From NCBI GenBank assembly GCA_020054865.1, contig JAIHAR010000008.1:1-64000 (forward strand): DNA of 64,000 nt. The letters are read 5' to 3'. Positions 24,698 through 35,350 of the stretch are shown piece after piece. Made by a program: the position numbers and the translations under genes. This DNA is from Deferribacteraceae bacterium. GTDB taxonomy: Bacteria > Chrysiogenota > Deferribacteres > Deferribacterales > Deferrivibrionaceae. Within the stretch, counting starts at the first letter, position 1. Every line of letters begins with the position of its first letter. Below the pieces are notes generated by a model, which made no database searches, had not been told where the DNA came from, and saw only the letters and a program-made list of their open reading frames with translations.

Positions 24698-24781
24698 ATG
24701 AAGAAAGGGACAATTATTATGATTCTGTCAATTATAGCAATGTTGGTTATACCTTTATTGATTGCGTTAAGTATAAAATAA
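24698..24781 (+). CDS. 27-residue single-pass membrane peptide in the cbb3 operon
   Basis: MKKGTIIMILSIIAMLVIPL then LIALSIK: two lysines followed by one long hydrophobic helix. AGGAGG is seven bases before the ATG and the stop is two bases before ccoS, so translation is well supported. I do not recognise it. Size and place suggest a small oxidase subunit or assembly helper. Confidence 0.65.
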   Translation: MKKGTIIMILSIIAMLVIPLLIALSIK

Positions 24782-24783
24782 TT

Positions 24784-24927
24784 ATGGGTTCACTCTTTTT
24801 TTTGGTACCGCTTAGTCTTTTGCTCGGTATTATTGTGCTTATTTTGTTTTTCTGGGCGGTGAAAAATAAACAGTTTGACGATGTAGAAGGGCCTAAATAC
24901 AGAATGTTAGATGACGACGACGAATAA
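24784..24927 (+). CDS. ccoS: CcoS-family cbb3 oxidase assembly protein
   Basis: Forty-seven residues: MGSLFFLVPLSLLLGIIVLI, FWAVKNKQFDDVEGPKYRML, and an acidic tail. The F-W-A-V...Q-F-D-D-x-E-G-P pattern is the CcoS hallmark. CcoS works with CcoI in cofactor insertion. It overlaps the ccoI start by 17 bases. Confidence 0.9.
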   Translation: MGSLFFLVPLSLLLGIIVLILFFWAVKNKQFDDVEGPKYRMLDDDDE

Positions 24928-27352
24928 TTTGACCCAGTGCAGTCACTGTTTGTTAAAATTTAACAAAAATACTGCAATAGTAGAAAAAGAAGGTGAGGAG
25001 GAACTTCACTTTTGCTGCCCGGGCTGTCAAAGTGTTTATCATTTGATAAAGGATGGTGGTTTTGGCGGTTTTTATAAAAAGAGGAGAGATTACAAACCAG
25101 GACCACCTGAGCTTTCTGTTGTAAGCGATGATCTGTTTATTGATGATGTATTAAAGCATGATGATTATTATGAATTGGAATTTATTGCCACCAATATCAG
25201 GTGCGCAGCCTGCATCTGGCTTATAGAAAATTATCTTTCAAAACTCGAGGGTATAAAATACGTGAGAGCAAATTATGCTACTCACAAAGTGAAGGTCCAT
25301 TGGGATTTCAATAAAATATCATTAGACAAAATCCTTAATGGTATTGCTGAATTGGGATACACCCCAATGCCGGTTTCTGCCATGTCATCTTCAGATTACT
25401 TTGTAAGTTTGAAAAAGTCATACTTTTATAAATTCGCTATCGGTGCATTTTTTACAATGCAGATAATGATTTATTCGGTTGCTTTATATGCGGGGTATTT
25501 TCAGGGAATAGATAACAATCTTAAATTAATGTTTAGAATTATTGCAATGATTCTTGCTACGCCTGTTGTGTTTTATTCCGGCTTGCCTTTTGCAGTAAAC
25601 TCAATAAATTCTCTGAAAAATCGAACTTTAAATATGGATGTGCTGGTATTTCTCGGCTCATATTCAGCATACTTTTACAGTCTTTACGGAATATTTACGG
25701 GTGGGGAGATATACTTTGACACATCGGCAATGATAATTACCCTTATTCTGCTTGGCAGATATATTGAAACAGAGGCCAAGATAAGAGCATCAAAGGAGAT
25801 ATCCCTTTTGTTCAATCTTCAGCCAAGGCAGACAAAGATAATTAAAAATTTTGATGAAGAAAATTACAAAACGGGGAAATTAAAACCTGTAATAGTTAAA
25901 ACTTCTTCGGTGAAAAAAGGTGATTATGTTGAGGTTTTGCCTGGAGAAAATATTCCGGTGGACGGTGTTGTGGTTTATGGGACATCTGAAATAGATGAGT
26001 CTATGTTTACCGGAGAAAGTGTACCTGTGCATAAAAGGTCAGGAGATTATGTGATTTCCGGTACTTTTAATTTAAATGGAACACTTATTTTTAAGGTTCT
26101 TGAGGAGCCTGGAAAATCATCTCTCAATAAAATTGCAGAAGCAATAAAAAAGGCACAGGAGAGCAAGTTTTATTTTCAAAAACTTGCAGATAGGATTACC
26201 TCTTTTTTTGTGCCTTCTGTAATTGCAATCTCGTGCATCACATTTTTATACTGGTATTATTCAGGCGCTAAATTTGTGGATGCTTTTTTAAATTCCGTAT
26301 CTGTCCTTGTAATTGCCTGCCCATGTGCTATGGGGCTTGCAACCCCTCTTGCAATATTGATAGCCACTTCAACTGCCTTTAAAAAAGGTATTCTTATTAA
26401 GGAAGGCTCTATCCTTGAAAATATTTCAAAGGTTAAAAGTGTCTTTTTTGATAAGACAGGCACAATAACGGAAGGTATTCCTTCTATTGTAGAAATAAGG
26501 GCATATGATTTTTCAGATGTTCTCAAAGTAGCAGCTTCTATTGAGCGTTTTTCCAGACATATTCTGGCAAAATCCATTGTCAATGCTTATAAAGATGATT
26601 TTTTGGAGATTGAAAATGTAAAAGAAATTCCAGGCCTAGGGATGGTAGGTTATACTCCTGACAAAAAAATTGTTGCAGCCGGGAATTTGGCACTCCTTGA
26701 CAATCTCAATATCAGAGCAGATAAGCAGATTTTGAATGATTTCAATACATCTTCCCGCAAAGGTTATACAAATATCTTTGTCGTCTATGATAAGAAAGTT
26801 ATTGGAATAATATCGATGTTTGATAGGGTAAAGGATAAATTTGATGAAATTTATCAGTTTTTGTTGATGAAAAATATCGATATGACTGTACTGACCGGGG
26901 ATACAAAAAGCACAGCAGAAGCAGTTTTAAAAAATTATCCGGCGCTAAATATTTTAAGTTCATTAACCCCTTCAGAAAAGGTTGAGTATGTTAAAAATAA
27001 TCTGAATAAGTTTCCAATAATGATAGGGGATGGGATAAATGATGCACCAGCCTTAAAGCAGGCTTTTATCGGAATTGGGATGGGTAAAGGTACTGAAATA
27101 GCCCTTGAAAGTGCTGATGCGGTATTTTTAAACAGCAATATTTTACTTTTAAAAGATTTTTTTAAAATTGCCTCAAAAGCAAGAAAAATTATAATGGAAA
27201 ATCTTTTCTGGGCTTTTTCCTATAACTTTATTGCCATACCACTGGCAGTCAGCGGAAAAATTCACCCGGTATTTTCTGCAATTTTTATGAGCATAAGTTC
27301 TCTTCTGGTGGTATTTAACTCACTAAGGATTAAAACCTTATCCCTGAAATAA
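24911..27352 (+). CDS. ccoI: CcoI-type copper P-type ATPase
   Basis: Heavy-metal P1B ATPase supplying copper for the cbb3 oxidase. The order is an N-terminal Cys-rich domain (CSHC, HFCCPGC), an HMA-like domain with CAAC, about eight membrane helices with CPCAMGLATP, the phosphorylation site FDKTGTIT, and GDGINDAPAL near the end. At 813 residues the length is normal for the Cys-rich CcoI/FixI type. It overlaps the convergent gene at 27330 by 23 bases, so the operon ends here. Confidence 0.92.
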   Translation: MTTTNNLTQCSHCLLKFNKNTAIVEKEGEEELHFCCPGCQSVYHLIKDGGFGGFYKKRRDYKPGPPELSVVSDDLFIDDVLKHDDYYELEFIATNIRCAACIWLIENYLSKLEGIKYVRANYATHKVKVHWDFNKISLDKILNGIAELGYTPMPVSAMSSSDYFVSLKKSYFYKFAIGAFFTMQIMIYSVALYAGYFQGIDNNLKLMFRIIAMILATPVVFYSGLPFAVNSINSLKNRTLNMDVLVFLGSYSAYFYSLYGIFTGGEIYFDTSAMIITLILLGRYIETEAKIRASKEISLLFNLQPRQTKIIKNFDEENYKTGKLKPVIVKTSSVKKGDYVEVLPGENIPVDGVVVYGTSEIDESMFTGESVPVHKRSGDYVISGTFNLNGTLIFKVLEEPGKSSLNKIAEAIKKAQESKFYFQKLADRITSFFVPSVIAISCITFLYWYYSGAKFVDAFLNSVSVLVIACPCAMGLATPLAILIATSTAFKKGILIKEGSILENISKVKSVFFDKTGTITEGIPSIVEIRAYDFSDVLKVAASIERFSRHILAKSIVNAYKDDFLEIENVKEIPGLGMVGYTPDKKIVAAGNLALLDNLNIRADKQILNDFNTSSRKGYTNIFVVYDKKVIGIISMFDRVKDKFDEIYQFLLMKNIDMTVLTGDTKSTAEAVLKNYPALNILSSLTPSEKVEYVKNNLNKFPIMIGDGINDAPALKQAFIGIGMGKGTEIALESADAVFLNSNILLLKDFFKIASKARKIIMENLFWAFSYNFIAIPLAVSGKIHPVFSAIFMSISSLLVVFNSLRIKTLSLK

Positions 27353-27983
27353 TAAAAAATATTCCAAGTGTCAGCATTATTAAAAAGCTCAATATCCTGA
27401 AAAGAAACCTAACTTTAAGAATAATATTCCCGAATATAGAAACTAAAAGCATTGAAAATGTAGTGCCAATTCCAAAAAGCGCCATTGAAAGTGCCGATTT
27501 ATAGACATTTGAAAGCGAAGTTACGCCAATCAATGCCCCATAAAGCAGCCCACATGGAAGAAATCCCAAAATTAATCCCATTATAAATGGTGAATTAAAT
27601 TTTACTTTTGAAATTATTGTGCTGATTTTTCTGGTGATAGAATTGTCTTCAAGCCTTGAAATGACTTTCATGCCGAGAATGTCAAATATCCCATAAAAAA
27701 TAAGAAATAATCCTGCTATGATAGACAACGCTTTTTGAAAGATAACAATATCTGAGAAAAGGGTGGTTATATTTGTGGTAAGTCCGAAAACAGCTCCAAG
27801 TATTGAGTAAGTAATTGTTCTGCCTATGTTGTATTTTATTTGAGGGATTAAGAATTTCAGGTAGCCAGGTGAGTTGGGGGCAAATTTGCTTGAAATAAAC
27901 AGCACAAAAGGGTTGCACATAAAAATACAGTGCCCAAACCCTCCAAAGAATCCCAGTGACAAAAAACCTAAAAGTTCCAACAT
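27330..27983 (-). CDS. UreH/TauE-SafE-like membrane protein with conserved cysteines, copper-oxidase associated
   Basis: Polytopic membrane protein of 217 residues with two internally similar halves: GGFGHCIFMCNPFVLF near the N-terminus and LGFLPCGLLYGAL in the second half, and about six helices. Such sulfite-exporter/UreH-type proteins often lie beside ccoGHIS and are proposed to move copper or reductant for oxidase assembly. It runs against the operon and overlaps ccoI by 23 bases. The transported substrate is not known. Confidence 0.75.
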   Translation of the reverse strand: MLELLGFLSLGFFGGFGHCIFMCNPFVLFISSKFAPNSPGYLKFLIPQIKYNIGRTITYSILGAVFGLTTNITTLFSDIVIFQKALSIIAGLFLIFYGIFDILGMKVISRLEDNSITRKISTIISKVKFNSPFIMGLILGFLPCGLLYGALIGVTSLSNVYKSALSMALFGIGTTFSMLLVSIFGNIILKVRFLFRILSFLIMLTLGIFFIISGIRF

Positions 27984-28103
27984 ACAAAACGTTTAACACT
28001 AAACAGAATGAAATTCAATTAAATTATTCAAGACTAATTTTTGCTTGCTTTAAAAGAAACAAATGTTTAATCTGCTTCATATAAAGTTTTTTCTGAGGTA
28101 ATT

Positions 28104-28349
28104 GTGCAGATTGACTACAATTTTTTCATATTTATTTTTGCATTATGTTATAGTGTGTTTTTTGTAATTTTGACTATTGCTCTTAGAAACAGCAAATACA
28201 GAAAAGTCTTGAGATATGTTTCTATTGTTTATAAAGGTTTCAGTTATTATAATGCCAGGGGTATTTTAAAAGGTGCGATATGGGCGTTTGTAGATGGCAT
28301 CATTACCGGTGTAATTGTAGCCTTTATTTTAAGGTTTGCTTTTTCTTAA
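28104..28349 (+). CDS. small two-helix membrane protein of unknown function
   Basis: Eighty-one residues from a GTG start with GAGG six bases upstream. Two hydrophobic helices are at about residues 6-26 and 58-80, separated by a basic, tyrosine-rich loop. The GAIWAFVDGIITGVIVAF ending recalls small bacterial membrane proteins with a glycine-rich second helix, but I cannot name a family. It overlaps the next gene's start by 70 bases. Confidence 0.6.
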   Translation: MQIDYNFFIFIFALCYSVFFVILTIALRNSKYRKVLRYVSIVYKGFSYYNARGILKGAIWAFVDGIITGVIVAFILRFAFS

Positions 28350-28990
28350 TATTTGTTTTCTTTAAGCAAACTGTCAATGGAGAAGTAATCAGCAAGTTTG
28401 AGAGTAAAAATGAAATTGCAATTACATTTGATGCCTGCGAAACAAAAACTCCTGCCTATTTTGATGAGAAGATTTTGCATTTTATTGTAGAAAAACAAAT
28501 TCCTGTAACAATCTTTGTGAATGAAAAGTTTGCCTTGAGAAATTTGAACATGTTAAAAAAGATTGGTAAATTTGATTTTATAGAGATAGAAAACCATTCG
28601 GCAAATCACTACCAGTACATGCAAAAACTTGATAATGAAACAATTGTTGAGGAAGTTTTGGCAAACGAGAAGTTTTTGTACAAAAATTTGGGTATAAAAA
28701 CAAAATTTTTCAGATTTCCCGGATTTAATTATGACAGAAGGGCTGTTGAAGTAGTAGAATCGCTAAAATATAAAATTATCCATGCAAATCTTATAAGTGG
28801 TGACCCCGACAAAAATATCACTGCTGAAAAAATGAGCAAATATATAGGGCATAATTTACGCCCGGGTGATATATTGATATTTCATATAAATGGCAGGGGT
28901 TACAATACTCACAAAGCATTGCCTGAGATATACAACATAATTAAAAACAGAGGTTTTACTCCTGTCAGGCTTGATAAGGTTGTCAGGTAA
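28280..28990 (+). CDS. secreted polysaccharide deacetylase (NodB-like)
   Basis: Carbohydrate esterase family 4 type, deacetylating a glycan such as peptidoglycan or exopolysaccharide. Of 236 residues, about 18-33 (FFLIFVFFKQTVNG) look like a signal peptide or anchor. Motifs: ITFDACET (first metal motif, with the second Asp of TFDD changed to Ala), ENHSANH (H-x3-H), RFPGF and DILIFHING. The ATG at 28280 overlaps the preceding gene by 70 bases and no later in-frame ATG, GTG or TTG exists, so this is the only canonical start compatible with a signal peptide. No ribosome site is obvious. Confidence 0.78.
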   Translation: MGVCRWHHYRCNCSLYFKVCFFLIFVFFKQTVNGEVISKFESKNEIAITFDACETKTPAYFDEKILHFIVEKQIPVTIFVNEKFALRNLNMLKKIGKFDFIEIENHSANHYQYMQKLDNETIVEEVLANEKFLYKNLGIKTKFFRFPGFNYDRRAVEVVESLKYKIIHANLISGDPDKNITAEKMSKYIGHNLRPGDILIFHINGRGYNTHKALPEIYNIIKNRGFTPVRLDKVVR

Positions 28991-29777
28991 TATTTAATAA
29001 CTTTTTTGCATTTTCTGAGAAAATTTTCTCTTTGTCATCATCTGTCAAAAATTTGAAAGATGAAAGTATTTCAACATAGTTTTTCTGGTTGCACCAGGGG
29101 GAATCGGTGGCAAATAGAAATCTTTCGATGGGGTGTTTGCCAAAAAATTTTTTTATATCTTCTTGTGGCATTTTATCAAGACAATATGCAGTGTCAAAAT
29201 ATATATCTTCTCCAAGCAGGTATTCTTCAACCTCATCATACATTTCAAAACTTCCCATATGTGCAGCGACTATTTTTAAATTTTTAAAATTTTCTCTGAT
29301 CTTTTTAATCCTTTCAGGTGTTGCATGATATGGGGGAGGATAGCCAATATCAATTCCGCAATGAAATACTATAAAAAGATTAAAGGATTCACATAAATCA
29401 TAAATATCAAAAACAGCTTTATCATCTATATAAAAATTTTGATAGTCAGGGTGAAGTTTTAGCCCTTTTACCCCTTCAGATTTATATTTCTTTAAGTATT
29501 CTTCGATATTTTCAGACTCTGGGTGAATACTTCCAAGCGGCAGTATTTTGTCCGACCTGATTTTTTTACAAAAATTAAAAATGTTGTCAGATTGTTTTGG
29601 GCTTGTAGCAATGTTGCAAATTACTGAGACATCCACGCCTGATTTTTCCATTGATTCCAAAAGACCATTTAATGTCCCGTCGGTGAAAGGAGATATCTTT
29701 CCTTTTTCAGACAGGAAGTTAAGAGCACTTTCAGCCAAATGATCAGGGAAAATATGAGTGTGGAAGTCTATAATCAT
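28983..29777 (-). CDS. amidohydrolase-2 family metal-dependent hydrolase
   Basis: TIM-barrel hydrolase of 264 residues with IIDFHTHIFPD at the start (H-x-H metal motif), KGLKLHPDYQNFY in the middle, FIVFHCG and LKIVAAHMG, then LFATDSPW near the end. The pattern fits the ACMSD/amidohydrolase-2 family. Substrate unknown; such enzymes work on small organic acids, and the usual catalytic Asp is in ATDSPW. It overlaps the convergent deacetylase by eight bases and is last in a minus-strand run after the RND efflux genes. Confidence 0.82.
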   Translation of the reverse strand: MIIDFHTHIFPDHLAESALNFLSEKGKISPFTDGTLNGLLESMEKSGVDVSVICNIATSPKQSDNIFNFCKKIRSDKILPLGSIHPESENIEEYLKKYKSEGVKGLKLHPDYQNFYIDDKAVFDIYDLCESFNLFIVFHCGIDIGYPPPYHATPERIKKIRENFKNLKIVAAHMGSFEMYDEVEEYLLGEDIYFDTAYCLDKMPQEDIKKFFGKHPIERFLFATDSPWCNQKNYVEILSSFKFLTDDDKEKIFSENAKKLLNIT

Positions 29778-29779
29778 AC

Positions 29780-31147
29780 TTAGTTTATCCCCATAGCTTT
29801 ATATAAAAAGACCTGCTGTTTGAGATATTCTTTATTCAAGTTTATTATCTCAATATTTAAGTTCTCAATATTTCTTTCGGCATCAATTACATTTATGTAA
29901 TCAATAAGGCCGTTTTCATATTGACTTTTTGCAATATTTAAAATTTCGTAGTAATCCTGAAGCAATCTTTTTTGTATCTGAATTTTTTTGCTTATATTTT
30001 CAAGCTGTATAAATGCTTCATGGATTTCCTTAAATGCATTTTTTACCGTATAAATGTAGTTTATTAATGCCTGTTTTTGCCTGGAGTTTGCTACCTTGAC
30101 ATTTGCCTTTATTCTGCCAAAGTCAAATATTGGAGCTGTTAGACTGCCTCCAATATTCCAGAATTTTGCCGAGGACTGCATGAGATTTGAAAGTTCGTAA
30201 CTTTCAAGACCTAAAGAGCCGGTGAGAGAAATTGAGGGGAAATATGCTGCTTTTGCCACACCTATTTCAAAGTTTGTTGACTTCAAATTTTCCTCAGCGC
30301 TGATAATATCAGGTCTGTTTTGAATGATTTCCGATGGCAACATTGGTGGAAGTTGTATCGGGGAAGGTAAATTTGAACAGCTTATTTCCTTTGAATTGAA
30401 TATTTCATCAGGCTGTTTGCCTGTAATAAATGAGATGGTGTTTTCAAGCACTTTTTTGCTTCCGAGAATATTTTCAAGTGTGAGGTAGGAGCTATTTAAT
30501 TTTGCTTCTTCCTGCTTGAGAATGAGGTTGCTTACAATTCCATTTCTAAACTGTTTTTGTCTGTATTCATAACTTTTTTTGTAATTATCAACTATACTGT
30601 TAAGTTTGTTTATCTGCAGGTTTAATGCACATATTTCAAGATACGTGGAGATGGTATCGGAAATAAGTTTAAGTTTTACTGTATCAGCATAACTTTTTTG
30701 AGCAAGAAGCAGTGATAACTGAGATTTGCTTTTATTTTTTAGCTTTCCAAATATGTCTACTTCAAAGACAGCAGATGCTGAAAGTTTGTAATCGTTTGTG
30801 TTTAATCCTTTTCCGGTCACGGATGCCTCATCACTTGTCTGAAATCTGCTTACGGAGCCACTGCCATTTATTGACGGGTAGAGATTTGCTTTTGATAGAT
30901 TAAAGGCTGCTTCAAGCTCATTTATCTTTTCATAGGCAATTAAAAGATTATCATTATTTTTCAGCGATTCTTCTACAAGTTTTTCAAGATTTTTATCTTT
31001 AAAATCTTCCCACCATTTTTTATTAATCATTGTATTCGTTTTGTTGTCTGCTTCAGGCAGATTTATTACGGGCCTTGAATATTTCGGCGCAAAAGAACAG
31101 GATATTATTGTAAGTGATAATATTATAATTGAGATTCTTTTCATCAT
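29780..31147 (-). CDS. RND efflux outer-membrane lipoprotein (NodT/OprM type)
   Basis: TolC-like outer-membrane channel of 455 residues. The N-terminal MMKRISIIILSLTIISCSF is a lipoprotein signal with Cys near 17. The body has two halves of long coiled helices (around 40-230 and 250-450), with the GGSLTAPIFDFGRI segment typical of the family. It lies one base after the pump gene, so MFP, pump and channel are one operon controlled by the TetR gene. Confidence 0.88.
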   Translation of the reverse strand: MMKRISIIILSLTIISCSFAPKYSRPVINLPEADNKTNTMINKKWWEDFKDKNLEKLVEESLKNNDNLLIAYEKINELEAAFNLSKANLYPSINGSGSVSRFQTSDEASVTGKGLNTNDYKLSASAVFEVDIFGKLKNKSKSQLSLLLAQKSYADTVKLKLISDTISTYLEICALNLQINKLNSIVDNYKKSYEYRQKQFRNGIVSNLILKQEEAKLNSSYLTLENILGSKKVLENTISFITGKQPDEIFNSKEISCSNLPSPIQLPPMLPSEIIQNRPDIISAEENLKSTNFEIGVAKAAYFPSISLTGSLGLESYELSNLMQSSAKFWNIGGSLTAPIFDFGRIKANVKVANSRQKQALINYIYTVKNAFKEIHEAFIQLENISKKIQIQKRLLQDYYEILNIAKSQYENGLIDYINVIDAERNIENLNIEIINLNKEYLKQQVFLYKAMGIN

Positions 31148-31148
31148 A

Positions 31149-34100
31149 TTACTTCCTTTTAAATATCATTTTTATTCTAATTACCATGTAGTAAAGCCAA
31201 GGGATAAAAAATGTGCCAATGAATGTTGCTGCTACCATCCCCCACACTACTGTATGACCGATAATGTGTCTGCTGTTGGCACCGGCGCCACTGCTTAAAA
31301 TGAGCGGTACAGTCCCTGCAATAAATGCAAATGATGTCATCACAATAGGTCTGAATCTGATTTTTGATGCCTCAATAACTGCATCTAAAATATTCATTCC
31401 CATCTTTTTGTATCTTTCTTCGGCAAACTCTACAATTAGAATTGCATTTTTTGCTGCAAGACCAATCAATGTAATAATTCCAACCTGAAGATAAATATCA
31501 TTTTCCAACCTGAATAAAAATACTCCTAATATCGCTCCAAAAACTGCAAATGGGATTGATAAAATAATGGATATGGGTGCCATCCAGCTCTCATAAAGAG
31601 CCACAAGGATAAGAAGCACAAAAATCACTGAGAAAATGTAGGCAGTGCTTCCTGATTGTTTTACCCGTACCTCCTGGAATGATGTGCCAGCCCAGGCTGT
31701 GGTATAGCCTTCAGGCAAGACCTCTTTTGAAACCTCCATGATTGCGTTCATTGCATCCCCGGAGGAAAATCCAGGCTTTGGGTCACCTAAAATTTTTGCA
31801 GCGGGAAACATATTAAATCTTTCCACTACTGATGCAGAGACTATTCTTTTTAACGATATGAGTGAGCTTAGAGGGACAAGTTTACCTGTGTTTGATCTTA
31901 CAAAAATATTTCTGTAATCGTCAATATTATCTCTAAACTCTTCGCTTGCTTGAATATTAACGTGGTATGTCTTTCCAAAAAGGTTGTAGTCATTTACATA
32001 CCCTTTTGCAAAAGTCAGCTGTATTGTAGAGTAAATGTCAGAAATAGAAACACCGAGTGCTTTTGCCTTTTCTCTGTCTACTTCTATCTTGTATTGAGGT
32101 ACATTAGTATTTAGCGTAGAACGTACCCCCATTAACTCTTTTCGCTGATTGGCTTTTGCAACAATTTCCTGAACATATTTATTTAATACTTGTATGTCAG
32201 CACCTGTTCTATCCTGGACATAAAGCTCAAACCCACCTGTCATACTCATCCCTATTATCGGGGGAGGGTTTACTGTAAAGATTAAAGCTTCTTTACTTGC
32301 AGAAAACTGCCTCATAAAATTTGCTGCAAGTGCCATTGACGATTCATCTTTATTTTTCCTTTCGCTCCAATCTGTCAATTGGGAAAAAGTAATGGCTGCA
32401 TCTGTCTTGTATGAGAAGGAGGATAAATCAAGACCTACAATAGATAATTCTTCTTTTACATATTTGTTTGCCAAAAGCTGTTTTTCTACCTCATTGTTAA
32501 TTACATCACTTGTCCTTTTTAGAGAGGAGCCCGGCATAAGATAAGTTAATGTAAATATTGAGCCTTTGTCTTCTATAGGGACAAGACCTGTTGGCAGGAG
32601 TTTGTATATTTTATATGAGGCAAAAATAACAATTCCAAAAACAAGTACGTTTATTATTGCCATCTTTATGATGAGTTTTACACCTTTAGTAAATCCATTT
32701 GTAGCTTTTTGGAAAAATGCTTGAAACAGCCTGATAGGTAAAATCGGTTTTTTTTCTGTTTCCCTCAAAAACATTGCACAAAGTGCAGGGGTAAGTGTCA
32801 AGGCGACAATACCGCTTAATATCATTGATATTGATATAGTGACGGCAAACTGTTTAAACATCTCACCGCTAAACCCTTGTATGAAGGAAGCAGGGATAAA
32901 AACAGCAGATAATACGAGCACAATTGCAATTATTGGTGTAGTGATTTCTTCCATTGCCTTAATTGTAGCCTCTTTTCTGCCCAATTTTTCTTCACGCATA
33001 ACTCGCTCTACGTTTTCGATAACAACAATAGCATCATCCACCACAAGCCCAATAGCAAGTATAAGTCCGAAAAGGGTGAGCAGGTTGATTGAAAATCCTA
33101 ATGCGTAAAGTCCTGCAAATGTACCGATTACGGAAACAGGGATTGCAAGCAGAGGAATAAATGTAGCTCTGAAACTACCAAGGAAAATGTAAATTACAAA
33201 TACTACCAATACTACAGCTATCAAAAGTGTCAAAATTACTTCATGTATGGATTCATTTATAAAAACCGTAGGATCGTAAGGCACATGAAATTTTATATCT
33301 GCTGGGAATGATTTTGACAGCTCATTAATTTTTTCATCTACCGCTTTTGCAACCTCAAGAGCATTGGCTCCTGGAGCAAGAAATATCCCCATCGGGATAG
33401 CTGGCTGATTGTTGTAGTATGCATTTACATAATAGTTTTCAGACTCAAGCTTTATATCTGCCAAATCTTTTAACCTGATAGATGAGCCGTCAGGGTTTGA
33501 GCGGATGATGATATTTTCAAAATCTTTTATTGTTTTAAGTCTGCCTTCCCCTTTTACTGTGTAGCTAAATGATGATTCTTTGGATAAAGGCTCTTGAGAT
33601 ATACCTCCTCCTGGATTTTCTTCATTTTGGGATGAAATTGCTTGATATACTTCTAATGGTGTCAGGTTATAAGATGCAAGTTTATCAGGCTTTATCCAAA
33701 CCCTTACGGCATATTTTTTTTCACCAAATATTACCGCATCGCCGACACCTTTAATCCTTTTGATATCATCAAGAACATTCATCTGGATATAATTGCTGAT
33801 TTCTGTATCTGACCTTTTTCCCCCTTCTGACACAAAAGCATATGCTTTCAAAAGGTCAGGCGTCCTTTCTCTAACCTGAATCCCCTGTCTTCTGACCGCT
33901 TCAGGAAGCAGGTTGAGTGCAGTCTGGATTCTGTTATTTATATCTACCTTTGCAATTTCAGGGTCAGTCCCTATTTCAAAATAAGCACTGATGCTTAAAA
34001 TACCTGAAGAAGCCGTACTTGTCATATAAATTAAATCATTAACACCGTTTATAGCCTCTTCAAGGGGGGCAGCAACTGTTTTTGAAATAGTATCGGCATC

Positions 34101-34259
34101 TGCTCCCGGGTAAATTGCTGAAATATCTATCAGTGGCGGGGTTAGGGTGGGATATTCTTTAACCGGTAGATTTTTCAAAGCTATAAGCCCTAACAAAATT
34201 ATTGTTATTGCAATAACAGTTGAAAACCTTGGCCTTTCTATAAAAAATTTAGAAAACAT
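31149..34259 (-). CDS. RND multidrug efflux transporter, HAE1 type
   Basis: Inner-membrane pump of 1036 residues with 12 helices and two large periplasmic loops. The opening is [30 protein letters not shown] contains the paired aspartates of the proton relay, and a second-half [15 protein letters not shown] matches. Such pumps export hydrophobic drugs, bile salts or solvents; the substrate is not predictable. It is preceded three bases away by the adaptor gene. Confidence 0.93.
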   Translation of the reverse strand: MFSKFFIERPRFSTVIAITIILLGLIALKNLPVKEYPTLTPPLIDISAIYPGADADTISKTVAAPLEEAINGVNDLIYMTSTASSGILSISAYFEIGTDPEIAKVDINNRIQTALNLLPEAVRRQGIQVRERTPDLLKAYAFVSEGGKRSDTEISNYIQMNVLDDIKRIKGVGDAVIFGEKKYAVRVWIKPDKLASYNLTPLEVYQAISSQNEENPGGGISQEPLSKESSFSYTVKGEGRLKTIKDFENIIIRSNPDGSSIRLKDLADIKLESENYYVNAYYNNQPAIPMGIFLAPGANALEVAKAVDEKINELSKSFPADIKFHVPYDPTVFINESIHEVILTLLIAVVLVVFVIYIFLGSFRATFIPLLAIPVSVIGTFAGLYALGFSINLLTLFGLILAIGLVVDDAIVVIENVERVMREEKLGRKEATIKAMEEITTPIIAIVLVLSAVFIPASFIQGFSGEMFKQFAVTISISMILSGIVALTLTPALCAMFLRETEKKPILPIRLFQAFFQKATNGFTKGVKLIIKMAIINVLVFGIVIFASYKIYKLLPTGLVPIEDKGSIFTLTYLMPGSSLKRTSDVINNEVEKQLLANKYVKEELSIVGLDLSSFSYKTDAAITFSQLTDWSERKNKDESSMALAANFMRQFSASKEALIFTVNPPPIIGMSMTGGFELYVQDRTGADIQVLNKYVQEIVAKANQRKELMGVRSTLNTNVPQYKIEVDREKAKALGVSISDIYSTIQLTFAKGYVNDYNLFGKTYHVNIQASEEFRDNIDDYRNIFVRSNTGKLVPLSSLISLKRIVSASVVERFNMFPAAKILGDPKPGFSSGDAMNAIMEVSKEVLPEGYTTAWAGTSFQEVRVKQSGSTAYIFSVIFVLLILVALYESWMAPISIILSIPFAVFGAILGVFLFRLENDIYLQVGIITLIGLAAKNAILIVEFAEERYKKMGMNILDAVIEASKIRFRPIVMTSFAFIAGTVPLILSSGAGANSRHIIGHTVVWGMVAATFIGTFFIPWLYYMVIRIKMIFKRK

Positions 34260-34261
34260 AG

Positions 34262-35338
34262 TTAGTTAACCTCTTTAATTACTTTGTCAATTACGACTTT
34301 TGTTCCGGGTTTTACCTTGAAAAAGTTATTTGTAATTACCTTGTCATTCGGTTTGAAAGGACCTTGCACGAAATAAAAATCATCTTTACTTTCTATAATT
34401 TGAAGCGGCCTTACCCCTACGACATCATTTTCAACCACAAAGCAGATTGTCCCCATAGGATTTTGCAAAACTGCTTTTTGAGGGATTTTGACAAGATTTT
34501 TGGAAGTGACACTTTTAAAGTTTACCCTTACAAATATACCCGGAGTTAATAATTTGTCTTTGTTGTCAATCAAACCTCTGAATTTTACCGTAGATGTAGC
34601 TTCATCGACTTTTGAATCCACAAAGGTAATTTTACCGTTTAAGTTTTCAAACCCGGATAATGTTAGATTAACATTAGAAAAATCCCCAAGGTCATTTTTA
34701 AGGTTGGAAAAATCTTTGTCGGGTAATGAAAATTCCACATATACCTTTGTGCTGTCCGTAATGGTTACTACAGGTGTCCCCGGTGTGACAAAGTCGCCTA
34801 TATTTACCATTTTCAGCCCCAAATATCCTTTTTCGGTAGCCAATATGTTGGTATAATCAAGGTTAATTTGAGCTTTTTTAAGCTGGCTGTTTATTAGTGC
34901 TATATTTGATTTTGCCTGCTCAAGAGCAAATTTGGCATTGTCAAAATCTTGTTTACTTACAACGTTTTCTTTGAAAGATTGACTTACCCTTTCAAAATCT
35001 GCTTTTGCTTTTTCAAGCTGAACTTTTGCAACATCAAGTTGTGATTTGATAATTTCCACATCACTTTTGTAAATTTCATCGTCGATTTTAAAAAGGGGTG
35101 CACCCTTTTCAACAAATTCACCCTCTTTGAAGGATTGATTTAAAATAGTGCCTGATACTTTTGCAACGACTGTTGCCACATTATATGCTTTGACTTTTGC
35201 GGGGTAAGTAGCCTCAAAAACATATGGCTTAAACCCGCTGATTTCAAAGACATCCACGTGTGGTGCTGGCATCTCTTGTGCGTTTGCAGCCACTAAAAAA
35301 AGTAGTAAAAAGCTTGTGATGAATAATTTTTTTAACAT
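34262..35338 (-). CDS. RND efflux periplasmic adaptor (membrane fusion protein)
   Basis: Adaptor linking the pump to the outer-membrane channel, 358 residues. A signal peptide ([16 protein letters not shown]) is followed by a lipoyl/barrel-sandwich half with [19 protein letters not shown], a helical hairpin around residues 85-150, and a beta-barrel with KIPQKAVL. No lipobox Cys is visible, so it is soluble or loosely anchored. It sits between tetR and the pump gene. Confidence 0.9.
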   Translation of the reverse strand: MLKKLFITSFLLLFLVAANAQEMPAPHVDVFEISGFKPYVFEATYPAKVKAYNVATVVAKVSGTILNQSFKEGEFVEKGAPLFKIDDEIYKSDVEIIKSQLDVAKVQLEKAKADFERVSQSFKENVVSKQDFDNAKFALEQAKSNIALINSQLKKAQINLDYTNILATEKGYLGLKMVNIGDFVTPGTPVVTITDSTKVYVEFSLPDKDFSNLKNDLGDFSNVNLTLSGFENLNGKITFVDSKVDEATSTVKFRGLIDNKDKLLTPGIFVRVNFKSVTSKNLVKIPQKAVLQNPMGTICFVVENDVVGVRPLQIIESKDDFYFVQGPFKPNDKVITNNFFKVKPGTKVVIDKVIKEVN

Positions 35339-35350
35339 ATATCCTCCGGG

